From Geobacteraceae bacterium GWC2_53_11 (GTDB lineage: Bacteria > Desulfobacterota > Desulfuromonadia > Geobacterales > Pseudopelobacteraceae), in the NCBI GenBank assembly GCA_001802645.1, contig MGZJ01000074.1, positions 1 to 62,474 on the forward strand: DNA of 62,474 nt, in the 5' to 3' direction. Shown in pieces: positions 27,701-30,925 of this stretch. The notes under the pieces are model-generated. The model was not told the origin of the DNA. It ran no database searches and saw nothing but the letters and a program-made list of their open reading frames with translations. Each line of letters begins with the position of its first letter. Position 1 is the stretch's first letter. Position numbers and translations under genes: made by a program.

Positions 27701-30700
27701 CCGGAACCGCCAATAACTTTTTCGACATTGCTGATGCGGTTTAACGGCACCGGCGCGGTATAGACCGTAGCGTCAAGGATATCGCTGCCGCCATCGGCAA
27801 GCTCTACAATCGTGTCCGCCTCGCCCATTGCGGTCAGCAGATAGGTATCATCACCTGCGCCGCCGATCAGCACGTCATTGCCTGCGCCGCCGGTAATCGC
27901 GTCATTTCCGGCATTTCCGGTAATGGTGTTGACGGCTGCATTACCGGTAAAGGTATCGTTACCGGAACCGCCGATCATGGAGCGGATATTGCGAATGCCG
28001 GTGGTACCTGTGGCAGAACCGGCAGCCAGGTCTACCGCAACGGTCGTTGTGAAGGCCGAATAATCAAGGGTATTTGTCCCGCCAACACCGCCGTCGATAT
28101 AGCCGACAAAATCGGCGCCATCTTCAAAGATAAAAGTATTGTTCCCGGAACCGCCAATGAGTTTGTCGATAATATCCACGTGGCTGAGTGAACCTGACAC
28201 TCCTGTCACTGAAACCGTACTGTCGGTATGGATGGTAAAGGTGAGATCTGAAGAAACCGCCGAAAAGTCGAGAGCATCAAGGCCGTATTCGCCAAAATCC
28301 GTGATGGCGTCACTGCCCCAGCCGTTAGCAAATTTGAAGGTATCAGAACCTTCTCCGCCATCAAGCACATCATTGGCAGTGCGACCGATCAGGAGGTCAT
28401 CGCCCGCTCCTCCCGCCACAGCCTGAATATTGCTGAAGGTGGTGGTAACAATGGCCGATGCCACCGGGGTGCCTGTCAGTGTGCCGCCGCTGCCGGTCAG
28501 GGCAATGCCCAGATCGGTGGCTGCCGTGCACCCGTTCAGACCTGACACCGCCAGATTTGCGATGGTCAGATTGCCGCTTCCGGCTGACGTATCGGTAATG
28601 GTAATCCTGTTGCCCGTAACCGCTCCGGAAAGATGGCTGTCAGCTGCGGCAATCGCCGTAAAGACATCCTGCACGGTAACGGCATCGCCGATAGTTACAT
28701 CTACCGATGTCCCGTTTTTGAGAGTGATCCGCAGGTCATTGACGACCGGACGTCCTTCAAGCGTACTGCCAACGCCGATGGCGGCTATACCCAGATCGGT
28801 CGCGGTTGTTGACCCGTTCAGATTGGCAACGGTCAGGTTGCCGGAACCGTTGGCCGAATCTGTAATCACGATACGATTCCAGGCACTGTTGAGGTTTGCG
28901 TAAAGGTTTATATGGGCATTGCTGATGGCATCAAGAAGATTCTGCACCGTGACAACAGCAGTGAGATCTATATCAACATTCGTCCCATCCGTAAGGGTGA
29001 CACGGATGTCATTGCCGGCAACGGTTCTGACACCCGCGCCATTATTGAACGTGGCAAGCGGAGTGGCTGCCAGCAAATAGGCGGTATCCACACCACGGCC
29101 ATTATTAAGGGCGCTGAGCGGTGTCTGTGGCGTCAGGGTTTCCATAACCCCGCCGGAAATAATCGTCCCGCCCACCGAAGCGACTCCGTTCGTCAGATCT
29201 GCCAAAACCGGCGTCTGGCTGGCGGAATAATCCAGAATATTTGTGCCGCCGCCGCCATTGATGGTTCCGGCAAAAGAGGCGCCGTTCTCAAAGACAAACC
29301 TGTCGTTGCCTGCGCCACCGACAATACCGGTGACACCGGCAGCCACCTGCAGCTTGTTTGACCCATCGCCTACCGACAGCGTTCCGTTTGCATGAATGGT
29401 TACGGTGAGATTTTCCGTTACCGCAGAAAGATTCAACGTGGCGGAGCCAGTGACACCGGTGATAACATCATCACCCCACTGCCCGGAAAGCACGAAAGTT
29501 TCGGCTCCGCTGCCGCCAATGATCGTATCTTTGCCAAAACCACCGTTAAGAGTGTCGTTGCCCCCCCTGCCGTCTATGGTGTTATCCGAGACGTCACCGG
29601 TAATGATGTCGTTTTTTGAACTCCCGATCACATTTCGGATATTGCTTACGCCGCCCGTACCGGTTGCTGTCCCCGTACCCAGATTGACTGTTACGGCGGA
29701 GGTGTACGCGGAGTAATCCAGAGTATTCGTTCCGTCGGCTCCGCCCGCAATAGTGCCGCCAAAAACAGCGCCGTCTTCAAAAACAAACAGATTGTTCCCT
29801 TTGCCGCCGATAAGCTTTTCCATGCCGGCAACAGCGTTTACTGCGTTGGCCCCTGAAGTTATGGAGACAGTTCCGTTGGCACGAATGGTAAAGGTCAGAT
29901 CAGATGTGACTGCGGAAAAATCAAGCGTATCTATGCCACTGCTGCCATTATCGGTGACGGTGTCGCTACCCCAGCCATTCGAGAACAGGTAGGAGTCAGC
30001 ACCGTCTGCGCCGGTAAACGCCTGATTCGTCGAATCGCTGACAAAATCCTGCAACAGATACCTATACCCTTGCACCGACAGCGGAGCGGCCTCGATAACG
30101 CCGGTACTGTATTCAAGGGTCCAATCCCCCCCCTGAGATGAATCCCCGGTGCTACCGGTCGAAGCGGCAACATCGGCCCCGGTAATTTCACCGAGCCTTT
30201 TGACAAACGCTATGCCGGCTTCTCCGTCAGCAATGCCGCACCCATAGAGCAGTACATCCCCGCCCGGCTTGATGCTCTCCTTCCACGAAGCAAGCTGGGT
30301 TGTTTTCTGCTGTAGCTCCTGCTGGTCAACCGAGCTGTCACCGATCTGCATGAAGCCGGTGGCGCCGTGGGAGATGATGTGAACCGCGGAAACGTCCTTA
30401 CGACCGGAAAGTTTTTCCGTAATCTGGTCGATGCCGTCGCGAGACGGGTCAAGAAGGTTTATTTCGATCGGGGATTCATTCGTATGCTGCGCGGTTATCT
30501 GTTTAATTATCGAGGCATAGTCGTTAACAGCAGGGTCAACAAAGACAAGCTGCAAACCGCTCTGTTGTTGCGGCAGGGTCAACTTTGCCGCATTGTTTTG
30601 AATGGCTGCAGAGCCGGATGTGACAAGGTCTGCAGGTGTGGCCAGGCTTGATACAGGTGCTGCGGCTGCCGTTGTTTCGATGTATGGTATGCCATGGATG

Positions 30701-30885
30701 GTATCTGCCAGCGGGGGAACGGCAAAACCGGGGGCATCTATGTTCTGCGGCGGAATGAGGGTATCGCCGGACAGAAGTACGCGGCTTTCCAACGTTTCAA
30801 AATGAACCGTGCGCCGGTTTGACGGGGACGGTTCATTGCTTCTGAATGTCGCGGCTATTTTTCTAAACTTTCTCAACAGACTCAT
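1..30885 (-). CDS. Giant LEPR-XLL / DUF4347 / RTX repeat exoprotein (C-terminal part beyond the left edge)
   Basis: One open minus-strand frame of 10,295 codons starts at ATG 30883-30885 after a GGGGGTGG ribosome site and is still open at base 1. I sampled the frame near 30.4, 25.2, 12.0, 3.3 and 0.01 kb and it stays in phase. Residues about 27-40 carry FETLESRVLLSGD, the LEPR-XLL leader found on very large secreted proteins. Residues about 110-280 match DUF4347, with H173-G174 and L-Y-G-C216. RTX-type GGxGxD stretches follow (about 280-1400), then about eight ~90-residue repeats (about 1415-2210), then thousands of residues of 53-residue beta-rich repeats built on GVAGSGAVAV and GNVITNTI. 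Two Ca-binding-like Calx-beta modules lie near the left edge. It is probably a surface adhesin or matrix protein exported by a type I-like route. The C-terminal secretion signal is not in view. It starts 40 nt after the tolC-like gene, so co-transcription is likely. Function is inferred from architecture. Confidence 0.93.
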   Translation of the reverse strand, partial: MSLLRKFRKIAATFRSNEPSPSNRRTVHFETLESRVLLSGDTLIPPQNIDAPGFAVPPLADTIHGIPYIETTAAAAPVSSLATPADLVTSGSAAIQNNAAKLTLPQQQSGLQLVFVDPAVNDYASIIKQITAQHTNESPIEINLLDPSRDGIDQITEKLSGRKDVSAVHIISHGATGFMQIGDSSVDQQELQQKTTQLASWKESIKPGGDVLLYGCGIADGEAGIAFVKRLGEITGADVAASTGSTGDSSQGGDWTLEYSTGVIEAAPLSVQGYRYLLQDFVSDSTNQAFTGADGADSYLFSNGWGSDTVTDNGSSGIDTLDFSAVTSDLTFTIRANGTVSITSGANAVNAVAGMEKLIGGKGNNLFVFEDGAVFGGTIAGGADGTNTLDYSAYTSAVTVNLGTGTATGTGGVSNIRNVIGSSKNDIITGDVSDNTIDGRGGNDTLNGGFGKDTIIGGSGAETFVLSGQWGDDVITGVTGSATLNLSAVTENLTVTIHANGTLSVGDGSNKLQVAAGVTGIVGGAGNDRFVFENGASFAGTINGGGGTNILDYSASQTPVLADLTNGVASVGGTIISGGVMETLTPQTPLSALNNGRGVDTAYLLAATPLATFNNGAGVRTVAGNDIRVTLTDGTNVDIDLTAVVTVQNLLDAISNAHINLYANLNSAWNRIVITDSANGSGNLTVANLNGSTTATDLGIAAIGVGSTLEGRPVVNDLRITLKNGTSVDVTIGDAVTVQDVFTAIAAADSHLSGAVTGNRITITDTSAGSGNLTIANLAVSGLNGCTAATDLGIALTGSGGTLTGTPVASAIVTTTFSNIQAVAGGAGDDLLIGRTANDVLDGGEGSDTFKFANGWGSDAITDFGEYGLDALDFSAVSSDLTFTIHTDSTVSVTGVSGSLSHVDIIDKLIGGSGNNTFIFEDGADFVGYIDGGVGGTNTLDYSAFTTTVAVDLAAGSATGTTGIRNIRSMIGGSGNDTFTGNAAVNTITGNAGNDAITGGAGNDVLIGGAGDDTYLLTAMGEADTIVELADGGSDILDATVYTAPVPLNRISNVEKVIGGSGADVLQGTPEADTFFFKDGWGTDVVVDTTVGDNDSLNFSAVTKDLTVAFNSDKSVAVAEGLNSVAVHAVRDSGTGALSGIGRVETVRGGSGNDTFIFNENWGQYTITSGGIIDNDTLDFSRVTKDLTFTIHDDGTVSVADTSGNTLGESVGIENIIGGQGNNTFVFDDGGFLEGYITGGVGAGKVNTLNYAAYTTAVELDLSLMGVRTNVGRATGVKGILNIQNVIGGSSGEDKLVGTVDANIWNITGSNSGTLNSGFGFSSIETLIGAQDADDTFVFGAAGSISGSLKGNAPGLSSGIDRIQYSGGTAGALKTYSATGIDSGAVFQGEAGYTYTGIEAIDDATTATARVFTAAETKVTLAGTPAAGEVWALDVNGTVYSHAVAGVLTTKVLLTGAAVAGTATISVDGVAFDYTVVAGQSLAEAASGLAAAINGAGGYLASAEGNAVVIAKPAGGALNVTTALSATISTAVAQTSTVTLTGAPLAGETWFVIVDGAGYSCNVVAGQTLEAVVNNLAAQVNSVAGYTASVEGSTIAVTRLAGGTLNVSTSLPVGAAATIVGTESLAQVVADLAAQINAADGYAAQVTDGVIAITGLNGVNVSVTPAVPAHALAVVDAVTTGADNIKLSRDGLDGRLIVESLFGSFTTISFADPTGSLALNAGSGSDTIHVGQFITPSSLVFDGGAGDADSIVYELQAGTAATVDATTAFTSRLTFAGAPVAGEEWTVTVDGTDFTHTVAEGQNLAQVVSSLAALVNDAAGYAAKEEGAAIAIIKPGGGTPLTVFAKLMAGTSNINERSSVTALMTFAGTPVAAQNWTVTVDGAVYTHTVTAGQDLAQVVSALAALINNTAGYTATVQDSTLAVVNLFGGTLYVSATLPAGITSDLGTTAWIKLDGTPTADQSWTVNIDDAEFTHTVTSGQNLATVIDSLTALINEAADYTATVHGGVITVVKAAGGVMNVTTTLPDGIASEVSTPSTTLVKLDRTPVAGEKWTITVDGTDYLHNVVAGETLAVVTADLVTRINNLAGYTAASDGSFVTITKLTEGALSVTTALLSSATVTVDGTTAKTTLVNLDGMPVAGTTWTVTVGGTAYSHTVTGNQSLAQVLGGLAGQVDGLSGYTASVDGNSLAITNLTGAVATVTATAPAGASQDVAYGTNDLKLNGSTVFSYAGVEKAKNLVVNATSGADQIVLAPGTGSRYQISSTNGSFGTITFDTPSDSLTINSGKGDDSILLNVAGFAPALRLDAGEGTDSLNLGSGSFGTLAFGTTVETVTGTGTIADYVFDARPAIANRLHVFRPEAGKITITDETDIGTTSVTFRDPTASLTINTGYNAPYTSEYVHLGEKADGTIAALGNFNADLTIDGGSLNKNLDGGDAVVIAGDLILNGHSLAVTAETIDVNTGVTVSTSDTTGIAGNISFDGYKITVNSGAHLLAEGLAGNIDTSGDISLSAIDNNALLTPFVNIDISNVGITVAGTATIKGRDVSLLATSDSRKLLSEEAWYAAYPANITGGLIESFSKFGVSVTVATSTATIDIEKDTTITARDFTAHASSMTNVSASPPNALAGVLGLGFLKLCGPSLGVSITDASVNVSGSVNTSGNATIRATTDQTLDVVSDTTGYKGLAGSIAVSVLVSDANAIVADTATLNIGGNLYVQADTSDATRTMARSTAGQAGAVAVAIAFSYSDGDTNAFLDGTAVVGGKVEVNATMTQNSVDTTKLFVVPSTSMGTSASAGVGDDSTGDYLDDAKSAATSKGIPALFGYAKKLFNKNKAATAETDKNAPTQEEKKPAESKLDLAGAVAVEVDFNRTNARIGDGKSDNTLKGEVEAGDSVTVYSSISSSPWFGASSSAAANEDNDSDHGGEGNKFSGSVALGVGVYENDAKAYINSGAQVDAGGELSVIAEALSPFEWSGWKNLVYDPFVTETYTDNFYTTENAEQNISVRTGDIVEVKSNHTGNGDVGTWYEYVGSTPERDINLLTEDFSDTSKWEGSNPILKMGTNFLRTLTTYINSDIGTSGWFANDWSTATASGDKVAVAGVLITEYLQNSAAATIKSGAAINQKTHTGTSQSVIVQATIQNQSAHVVGNFSLPNPVGLVTDLIPKKGEKDYKAKAKKAAGDNLNPLGTSAEQGAVGAAIGVYVYNNTAIAKIEDGVNLHADSLHVDASTDVVAVTIGASGGSSDKVAFNGAFLANVVLDTTIAQIENGAVIDVGSALVLDPATTDAADNGSVIVSATDHILDITIAGGVAISKATGIGVSAGVDYVTRNTQAVIGDLASDTTSGTKGSFTSVGDVRLHAENNGFIGNFAVAGSVAIAPTAKPAETPKPEPTPEQKPKPNRGTGGTQGSDGSTKSNKALGDWQNKQNSVIAELMKKNGEVKEKIKDVNTAVEPIKKTTENNKQTPESKAALGVSGSAAVTIIHDDARAYIRNTGAFSAPTSTLALTALNSSIVGSIAGAMAFAKGSGGGSSTGIAGGFGINVQFGTTDAFIDGATTLHLHELAMEAKRTGWTVSLAAGLAGATGDKGNAVAGSVGVNVSTYTVETGLRNIAGSALVNGSVKLDASDSTNLIAIAGSGAFGGKGGYGVAIGFSYTENIVRSQIDALTDFKHTGNLDVLATSDGLIVSVTGSVGVAASTQKGTGGAGTVTLNLLRNTVEAKITGTTTSADSTGNITLQAQDSSSIYTFAGAFGLGKDAGLGAAIAVNTVNNSVVAAVENSTLRTSGSFSSKAKASGTVVTLAVAGSGSEKTAIAGSVAMNLFINSIDAHILHSTIMAGGAVALAAEDQEVSVALAGGVAVAVKTGGSAAGAALGVNLVFNNVTAVADTAIITSGSTLDISALSKEVLVSVTLGGAGGEKFALGGSISANVTMSTVAAKVTGASTLTATGDVKLTANDSTTVIVVAGGFAGSGKTAIGVAASTVYEQNSIRAVIDGSSVTSTAGKVSLAAGMAPPTTPADPAKIAVGTSGVTMPTFGSSQIVNLTIAGAGAGKVAVGVAASANIINNSIDAAITNGSSVTAFGSVALSAIDASVIDALALGATGAGKTAIGAAVSANVITNKVTTAVSGGSTVLAGITAAGTVTNSSAFVSLDATSSSIIRALGIGVSGGGDVAVSVSALGNGVANTITSIVSDSTVKAAGDVTITAQDIAPTVLPSWMLSADDQKDLNDALSGSPIDLNANILAVMVSVAGSGKVAVGVSLMGNVVTNTVKADVSNSTVLAGVNQAGTVISSSAADVYLTALSRTGIIALSVGVGASGKVAVQATGFGNVITNSVDASITGASTVVRAGGVVDLTARDQSHITSVGLSVAASGNASISAIIGANVITNSVTALISGATVSSGSTLDVSASANSTIFSFAGGVAASGSVAVQVTMAGNVVTNTTRAEVTDAAAVRGAGAVTITATDSSIIDAIAFGVAGSGSTAVGVGLSANVIANTIHATISGGSTLDTSSSLTITADSAEIIRALALGVAGSGSVAVQVTAMGNVIANNVAAVISGSNTSVRAAGDVVIAAEDIAPSVLTGWNLGSTKNKNDVDAALSGSPIDPAANILAVNISVAASGSVAVNGAFTGNVIANTIKADVLDHATVQSTGGKVDLHADSKAGIIGVTVGVAGSGSVAVNATGFGNVISNTIDASIRGGSTVTAAGLINQAATDRSSIRALGISVAGSGAVAVGALIGANVITNSIISQISSSTVASGTTLNLAAESAASILGFTTGVAGSGAASVLLSLSANVITNTIKAGVVNEIGVSSVHSGGVVGISAKDSSTIDAIAIGVSGTGGGAVGVTLAANVIANTIQSTISGSTLISGGALTLTADSSEIIRTLGIGVAGSGGFAVQVSAMGNAISNRVTSTISASSVTAAGDVTLLAQDIAPSIVPAWLVPAATQSKVDSALSGSPVDPAANILAVNISVAATGGVAVNAALTGNLIANTIQADILDHSTVTTTNGGKVDLGAKSKAGIIGVTVGVAGSGAVAVNATGFGNVITNTIEASIKGGSTVTAAGLVKQSAIDQSSIRSLGISVAGTGAVAVGALIGANVITNTIAAQISGSTVSSGSTLNLSAESAASILGFSTGVAGSGAAAVLLSLSGNVITNSIKAGVVNDGAASNVHSNGAAAISAKDASTIDAIAIGVSGTGGGAVGVALSANVITNTIEAAISGSTLTSGGALALTANSSEIIRTLAIGVSGSGGFAVQLTAMGNVISNKVNSTISASTVSAAGNVTLTASDLAPSVLPAWLVPADKQAEVNNSLSGSPLDPTANILAINISVAGTGGVAVNGAFTGNVIANTIEADIVNSRVTTTNSGTVELNATSKAGIIAATVGVAGSGAVAVNATGFGNVIANTVDASVRGGSTVTAAGLVKQTASDQSGIRSLGVSVAGSGAVGAGALIGANVISNTIEAVIERSTVSSGASLQLKAESAATILGFTAGVAFGTGAGLLSLSANTITNTVNAGIASANGVASDVDVHGAVTISASDSSTVDALAFGAAAGGGAVGAALSANVITNSIKTFVSGSTLDSAASSVTMSANSAAVIRSMTIGVAVSAGFSVQVTAVGNVIANTISSTIDSNSAVRAQGAVSLTASDVKAGTPAALAVPANQQAKLDNALTDSPDGVDLASANILSVVVGLAGSSGVAANFTLVGNVITNTVTADIIGSTVASTAGSVTLNALSSSSIIAVAAGVAASGGVSINATGLGNDISNTVDASIKGGSQVTTGGSVIQLAKDTSKISSLGLGFALGGAVGGSAIVAINDIGNTISADINASTVTSGGAIQLSALSDADMFSFVGGAAVSAIGAGNLSLAVNKIHNAVDASIVDSTNVRTSGTGNVELTAADSSTVDSIAVGLSAALGGAFGAAVSINEIANGVHTAVTRSTVTSGGAVSLASQSVPVIRSFAAGVAISGGISGQASVTTNTIANKVDALFTASTVTGAGRISLGASDTPPTTVATSANDVTTKVIGKLEGHTVDANANIVAFAGNIAGSGGIALGAAVVTNSVKNEVKAEIVNSVATSQNSDVSLAATSDARVAGLAAGFSFGGIAGLNASAVTSDLATTTHADIRGTSTISAGGTVGLSATDSATVDVLTFSLAASGGLALGGSVVATTISNSTLAYIEGTSAAAKTKITNANLLSITANSTYSIKGTSLGATGGLISAGASVTKTTLGGATKAYIGEYAEVGKEAGKAVNGVTIAADSDATVSSTAYGLAVGLASATGNEASLVINPTVEAYIAGSAAIAAVNDISLTADATAVGDADAFGVSVGVGAIGVSISKVEIKPTVKSYIGQGATISGRHLTMLSSSANTIDAYGNASGGGVFAGNGADVDANVTPTIMAFIGDGAVLTLTGILTATSKAEDKAKAKAEGTTVGLVGLGVVLSDAVVTPDMDTYIGNAQISAYGINLQTLHNYTTAGAVINKGAEASASAPGGGLVAANGAVAVATSSAQLDTRVNAGARLTTGGSISLLSRSDNTATSSSGTLTIGLVAIGAVSATSNSNGSTLAHMDSVTAAAGGNLSIVADASNTATANVDSATGGILAIGGENAATASITPVVSAYATGSTLKAGGDLSVIASDKVSANSDASGVSGGVLTVGVSKATSTVTPNVTAYIGGGSKTISANTLSVLASLSYPTGGYSAKSYATGSSGSLIGVNATSSSATTSGTVSGYIADNTTLSVATSVAVNASGNSRQDANVDSSTYGMIAAGANDTYANSNVTTNSYLGNGVTIASGDPVGGLIDGQLYYVVVDDVRAFTPASAVSGEWINLGADHGLTTGEMVSYNSGSSTAVPATAVGGLVNSGTYYVEVDSSNRSRIRLYDVSTTNLDTSVPGTVSFRARDAETGASGAVKGALSLNGAVATGTGHRFTILTPTRVNLASSFSNATNTAGSQAAPIIVNLSDPAVFGSGNTLTEASGYDRRTFTFNPSSALNSARDSIQIGSDNGLANGDTVIYRKGNGPALLVSASGDDSNFAGSVAGSGGLIAGSASLASVTATSTTSAFIGDDASTSKNTLNVSSLKVLSSHTARFDSRTDSMSAGGLNVSGAKASNLDTSTVLAKLGGNAVVSTLDFQIDATNTARKNLLGTNQYNVKAGQGGVLNGSAAESISIIKNYTDATVGNGAKITITGSTLNPGNFLISSYNDVEGFDDISLDSGGLINCAAATSYILADEINATSSIGNNVVINTIGNVDVQSRTRGSLTVEPQVHTYGLASAAAVDALARIHANDQSTVGTGTTINALGTLNLLAGRNRDGVRSEFTIISRGDELNASALPIESLKSHGEIIENNTVIVGSGANLKFGRDAWLQAERYSPSNIKATGTGKSWLSAVADGINSALGGGVSDELKGGTSKDERNTSVIVNGAIEVGTLKNQSIVIPKDFGIDAGAVVTKTEGMPDPVLSTESIASNLIKEWKHWLDMRTLYAGNTAAVAAFNIEINRVEAQMKELGLYNADKNVYIASMAAPYVTLSDIWAQAGLIRIYADNLSGSGTLKAPGDVTISIENNSPANLRLNRITIPDNAGGTVMFNGTEIWNNSGILNKTAGLTTALSFDVTKTGSTPQILIKSNFNEDNPVNIADPKYNKFQTPSVEMDGDVTNVLGSVTVIAQGSIYSSANISAGELTLTTGQNFVQSYIDALYTAGNNPGTAWAAAEAAARASGAASFSVTGGSGGTAALNSAVNAALGANVVGTVNLDENSGSQANLMNGKGNIIAANNVSISAKYLNIAGTVQSGLPVRTVTVDASADASRISAAKIAYNLYRSGVTTLTKAQANSYGFASTSVFGSTGYSDTVVGSTWFGELIVETTETKLSLATYLKNQFGLTTDDWKSFTLPSDGSDNINVNFNVEKDRLEAWAAQVAGGYMELFGQIVSTGGGHLNVMDGYGSVKVDNQTGYDLVVNKLDSGKGVAGKLKITDTSFMQADGGIRVTEYYRENGVVKTRTYFQKNTQTGILVSGETFGLGSGARSADYDPLAGMRYYWSNGQNYQTKTTATYSSSAWLGIDALAADPGNMISGPYRENIDPRPIREPGEYVKVSADTSDYSYNYFTMNVGDPAVSKRNWETSTWYGKSTYYSEVTTVQGKKDYYNNSIRADRAIDIDFIGFDAGDANVGVVVNSGGDILIGGTIKDVAGLTNLAAGDQIIVINSDAVIGGKNVTLTAVNGIGSANTLQTDLTTDSGILTAVTTRGDIRISEILGSLTINRVVTDNKNGDIVLTSAGGILAAADYSAGSDNLIRGGSITLTSSSGSIGALGSGGTGASTPGAGARALTIDSGTTLARDRVTLTASQSIFLTENSGNLSLIKAQSNANVRIEVKAGSLIDANTLTVRDDRTADQLLQLWNRMQATEDTAGVSITATINAYQNTKTSEYNAYWQYRNRQPNPALFDANFTVTLTAAERTAYSTFYNAEGIKQGYSGTALATFVSNAITTLENARTKEYRDLHKTYGTVTATFDPGWNYDVNATALHQTVGASAVSGNSIDVGANVFTTGQVVTYHSGSSIVGLQDGATYYAIVVDANTVKLAATAANAANGTFIDLDAMGIAGVMHALGAKSFDPFAAVNDSANTVTLTGHGFATGTAFVYSNGTAPAAIGGLEDGRSYYVVKDTANPNRISLAVSSENAEATVPTVITLGSVTGSGHFFADGDVMRQRAAWSEDMLRNSVNASILQPKTVSSTVGESEDPNILGFNVYVKSSGDIGTIKADKIRIDLPLSNNLPEAAKIALAAAERKDVTFFDAAGTDITARVLNLDKTAIVKYIEVKQVDDINVLANGVVDFISTGGKVNVGTEAGFAINHISAAGEVRIKAKAGLTDGRSGAGIAQENIKGGDVIIEGGLSGTIGTVARPIDLVLTTGTGLTARASGDIFINAESDLRLMAVNTTGGNVSLVSSGSISDSYDPVAQQLLADMAKVITADSIYLQAAGTIGSAANYIETQSGDIKALAGGDIFLYEMSNHAMLIDEVKSTAGNVALMANLGIKRKDSTLVERVIGNGITLRSLNSTIGSAGGEDLIIRTGTVGLTSSSWGNTYVQGLGDLYLISVAANNGGNAYISAPSGKIVNAASAGVSNVTSGFVSLFASGDIGSSANMLSSKVSTLEGTSTTGGVYIRNTGAMAVGGTGVSADGPVTITTMSPIHITENIRSRHGNITITAHDDDDNSDDVEIDDDVEVRSEDDFGVRNNVIIYAGDHLKINKNAVVVGNTITIYGDDPHGETTPGTTGSVMEILGTLTANAVNIFGGVKNDTIAITNTTSVTTIDGGTGSDTFYVGSNAKKTGATNGTLNNFTASLTIIGGADSDTLIIDDTAQASFVQMTASTIVGRNSSTGIDTSTITYGAVETLNINLGSTYNDTMKVRSTNAATTTTIKSGSGSDTFYIGSTDADGTSTLNAINGILKVYGQGGSDSLRLNDKGDLSANTDGVLTATTVTGLGATGGITYANFETLNIDLGSGSDSFTVASTHANSTNIRTFGGNDEVLVQTVSIGNIGAITRIEGGDGDDALRVGDATHALSNMKGQLSLSGGAGTADHLYFNNTLDGSARAWTLDGGSLFSSNGGILIPALYDIADLEFTDLKLGSGADTLWINGTISNSDLTVAHVTIATNGGDDIINVGATNAYTDISAGAGADTLRVNYDETGSQTFADGISLLSGTSTVDTGELAIHGDDGSDVYRVGLSGSGSANITVDSLARDANGTVISSADNNDRLTIYGTNDADFFLFRPNAIIGLQTDAERLPMAGGGAERVNYGAIAAGVTIFGREGDDTFVFDDTSSALTVYGDSGADRFQIGQVYQSPRDAYAGLAEKDYIPTTPITLGYLTAGVHHATTLYGGNGNDSFVVYSNKADLWLFGEDDNDTFTVRAFVAVDPSDLNAPITNVNGGKGADLITYTVNAPVHIEGGDGLDTLTVVGTEYADKFVVTDAGIFGAGLHVDFNGIESLNIDALEGNDNYYIASTKDGVSVNLIGGKGSDTFNVAGSENSGTIEVVSNDLLGHSGIIDVSLPGNSVASGYANATAQDISASVTDNEKPGIIIRTFDGPLRVFEDNAAALAAGLVRGRYSVVLSRAPEEDVYVTASPSELKESETRAGGLGLLVNGLQSTTLVFDRNNWFIPQIIEVSAPNDTLAEGVRTINIQHSIQQGAKPDDGGAYDSLTVLTMPVQVFDNDAAAVVVNKVNDSIVVSENNAAGQAIAADAYSDVYTLSLTRAPGADVKLSLADLLDDQGSHQVKAWLRSGSVGSYTYDPVAEITFTTLNWSTPQTIVVTGIADGLLEG
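13973..18275 (-). repeat. Higher-order tandem repeat of 1,068 bp (356 residues) inside the giant gene
   Basis: The same landmark (the start of the 'D-I-A-P' linker segment) recurs at 18275, 17177, 16109, 15041 and 13973. The intervals are 1098, 1068, 1068 and 1068 bp, all multiples of three. A more diverged unit continues to about 12.9 kb. Each unit consists of six sub-repeats of about 53 residues. The first carries an extra ~30 residues ending in a linker of the type ALSGSPxDxxANILA. The copies clearly differ at the DNA level, so the duplications are not recent. Confidence 0.85.
24250..26640 (-). repeat. About eight ~90-residue tandem repeats in the giant protein
   Basis: Each copy follows the pattern 'L-x-G-x-P-x-A-G-x-x-W-x-x-x-V-D-G-x-x-Y-x-H-x-V-x-A-G-Q-x-L ... 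A-x-x-I-N ... G-Y-T-A ... G-G-x-L-x-V-x-x-x-L-P'. Two copies near the right end are fused or shortened, and an RTX-like stretch (around 25.6-25.9 kb) interrupts the series. The fold is probably a small alpha/beta or Ig-like surface module. I do not recognise a named family for it. Confidence 0.75.
27841..27990 (-). repeat. RTX (hemolysin-type) calcium-binding nonapeptides
   Basis: Residues about 965-1015 of the giant protein read as consecutive nonapeptides such as GGSGNDTFTG, GNAGNDAITG and GGAGNDVLIGGAGDD, matching the GGxGxDxUx consensus. Further single or degenerate copies are scattered between 27.1 and 30.0 kb. In type I-secreted proteins such repeats fold on calcium outside the cell. 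Here they sit near the N-terminus rather than just before a C-terminal signal. Confidence 0.85.
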
Positions 30886-30925
30886 TGCCCACCCCCGGCG
30901 AAATCATATTCGCCTTTGCAGCCGA

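Noticed and set aside
392-30805. Many plus-strand reading frames of 60-660 codons across the first 31 kb (for example 22573-24567)
   Set aside because: They are antisense or off-frame shadows of the giant GC-rich repeat gene. They lack ribosome sites and known domains, and their composition mirrors the repeats.
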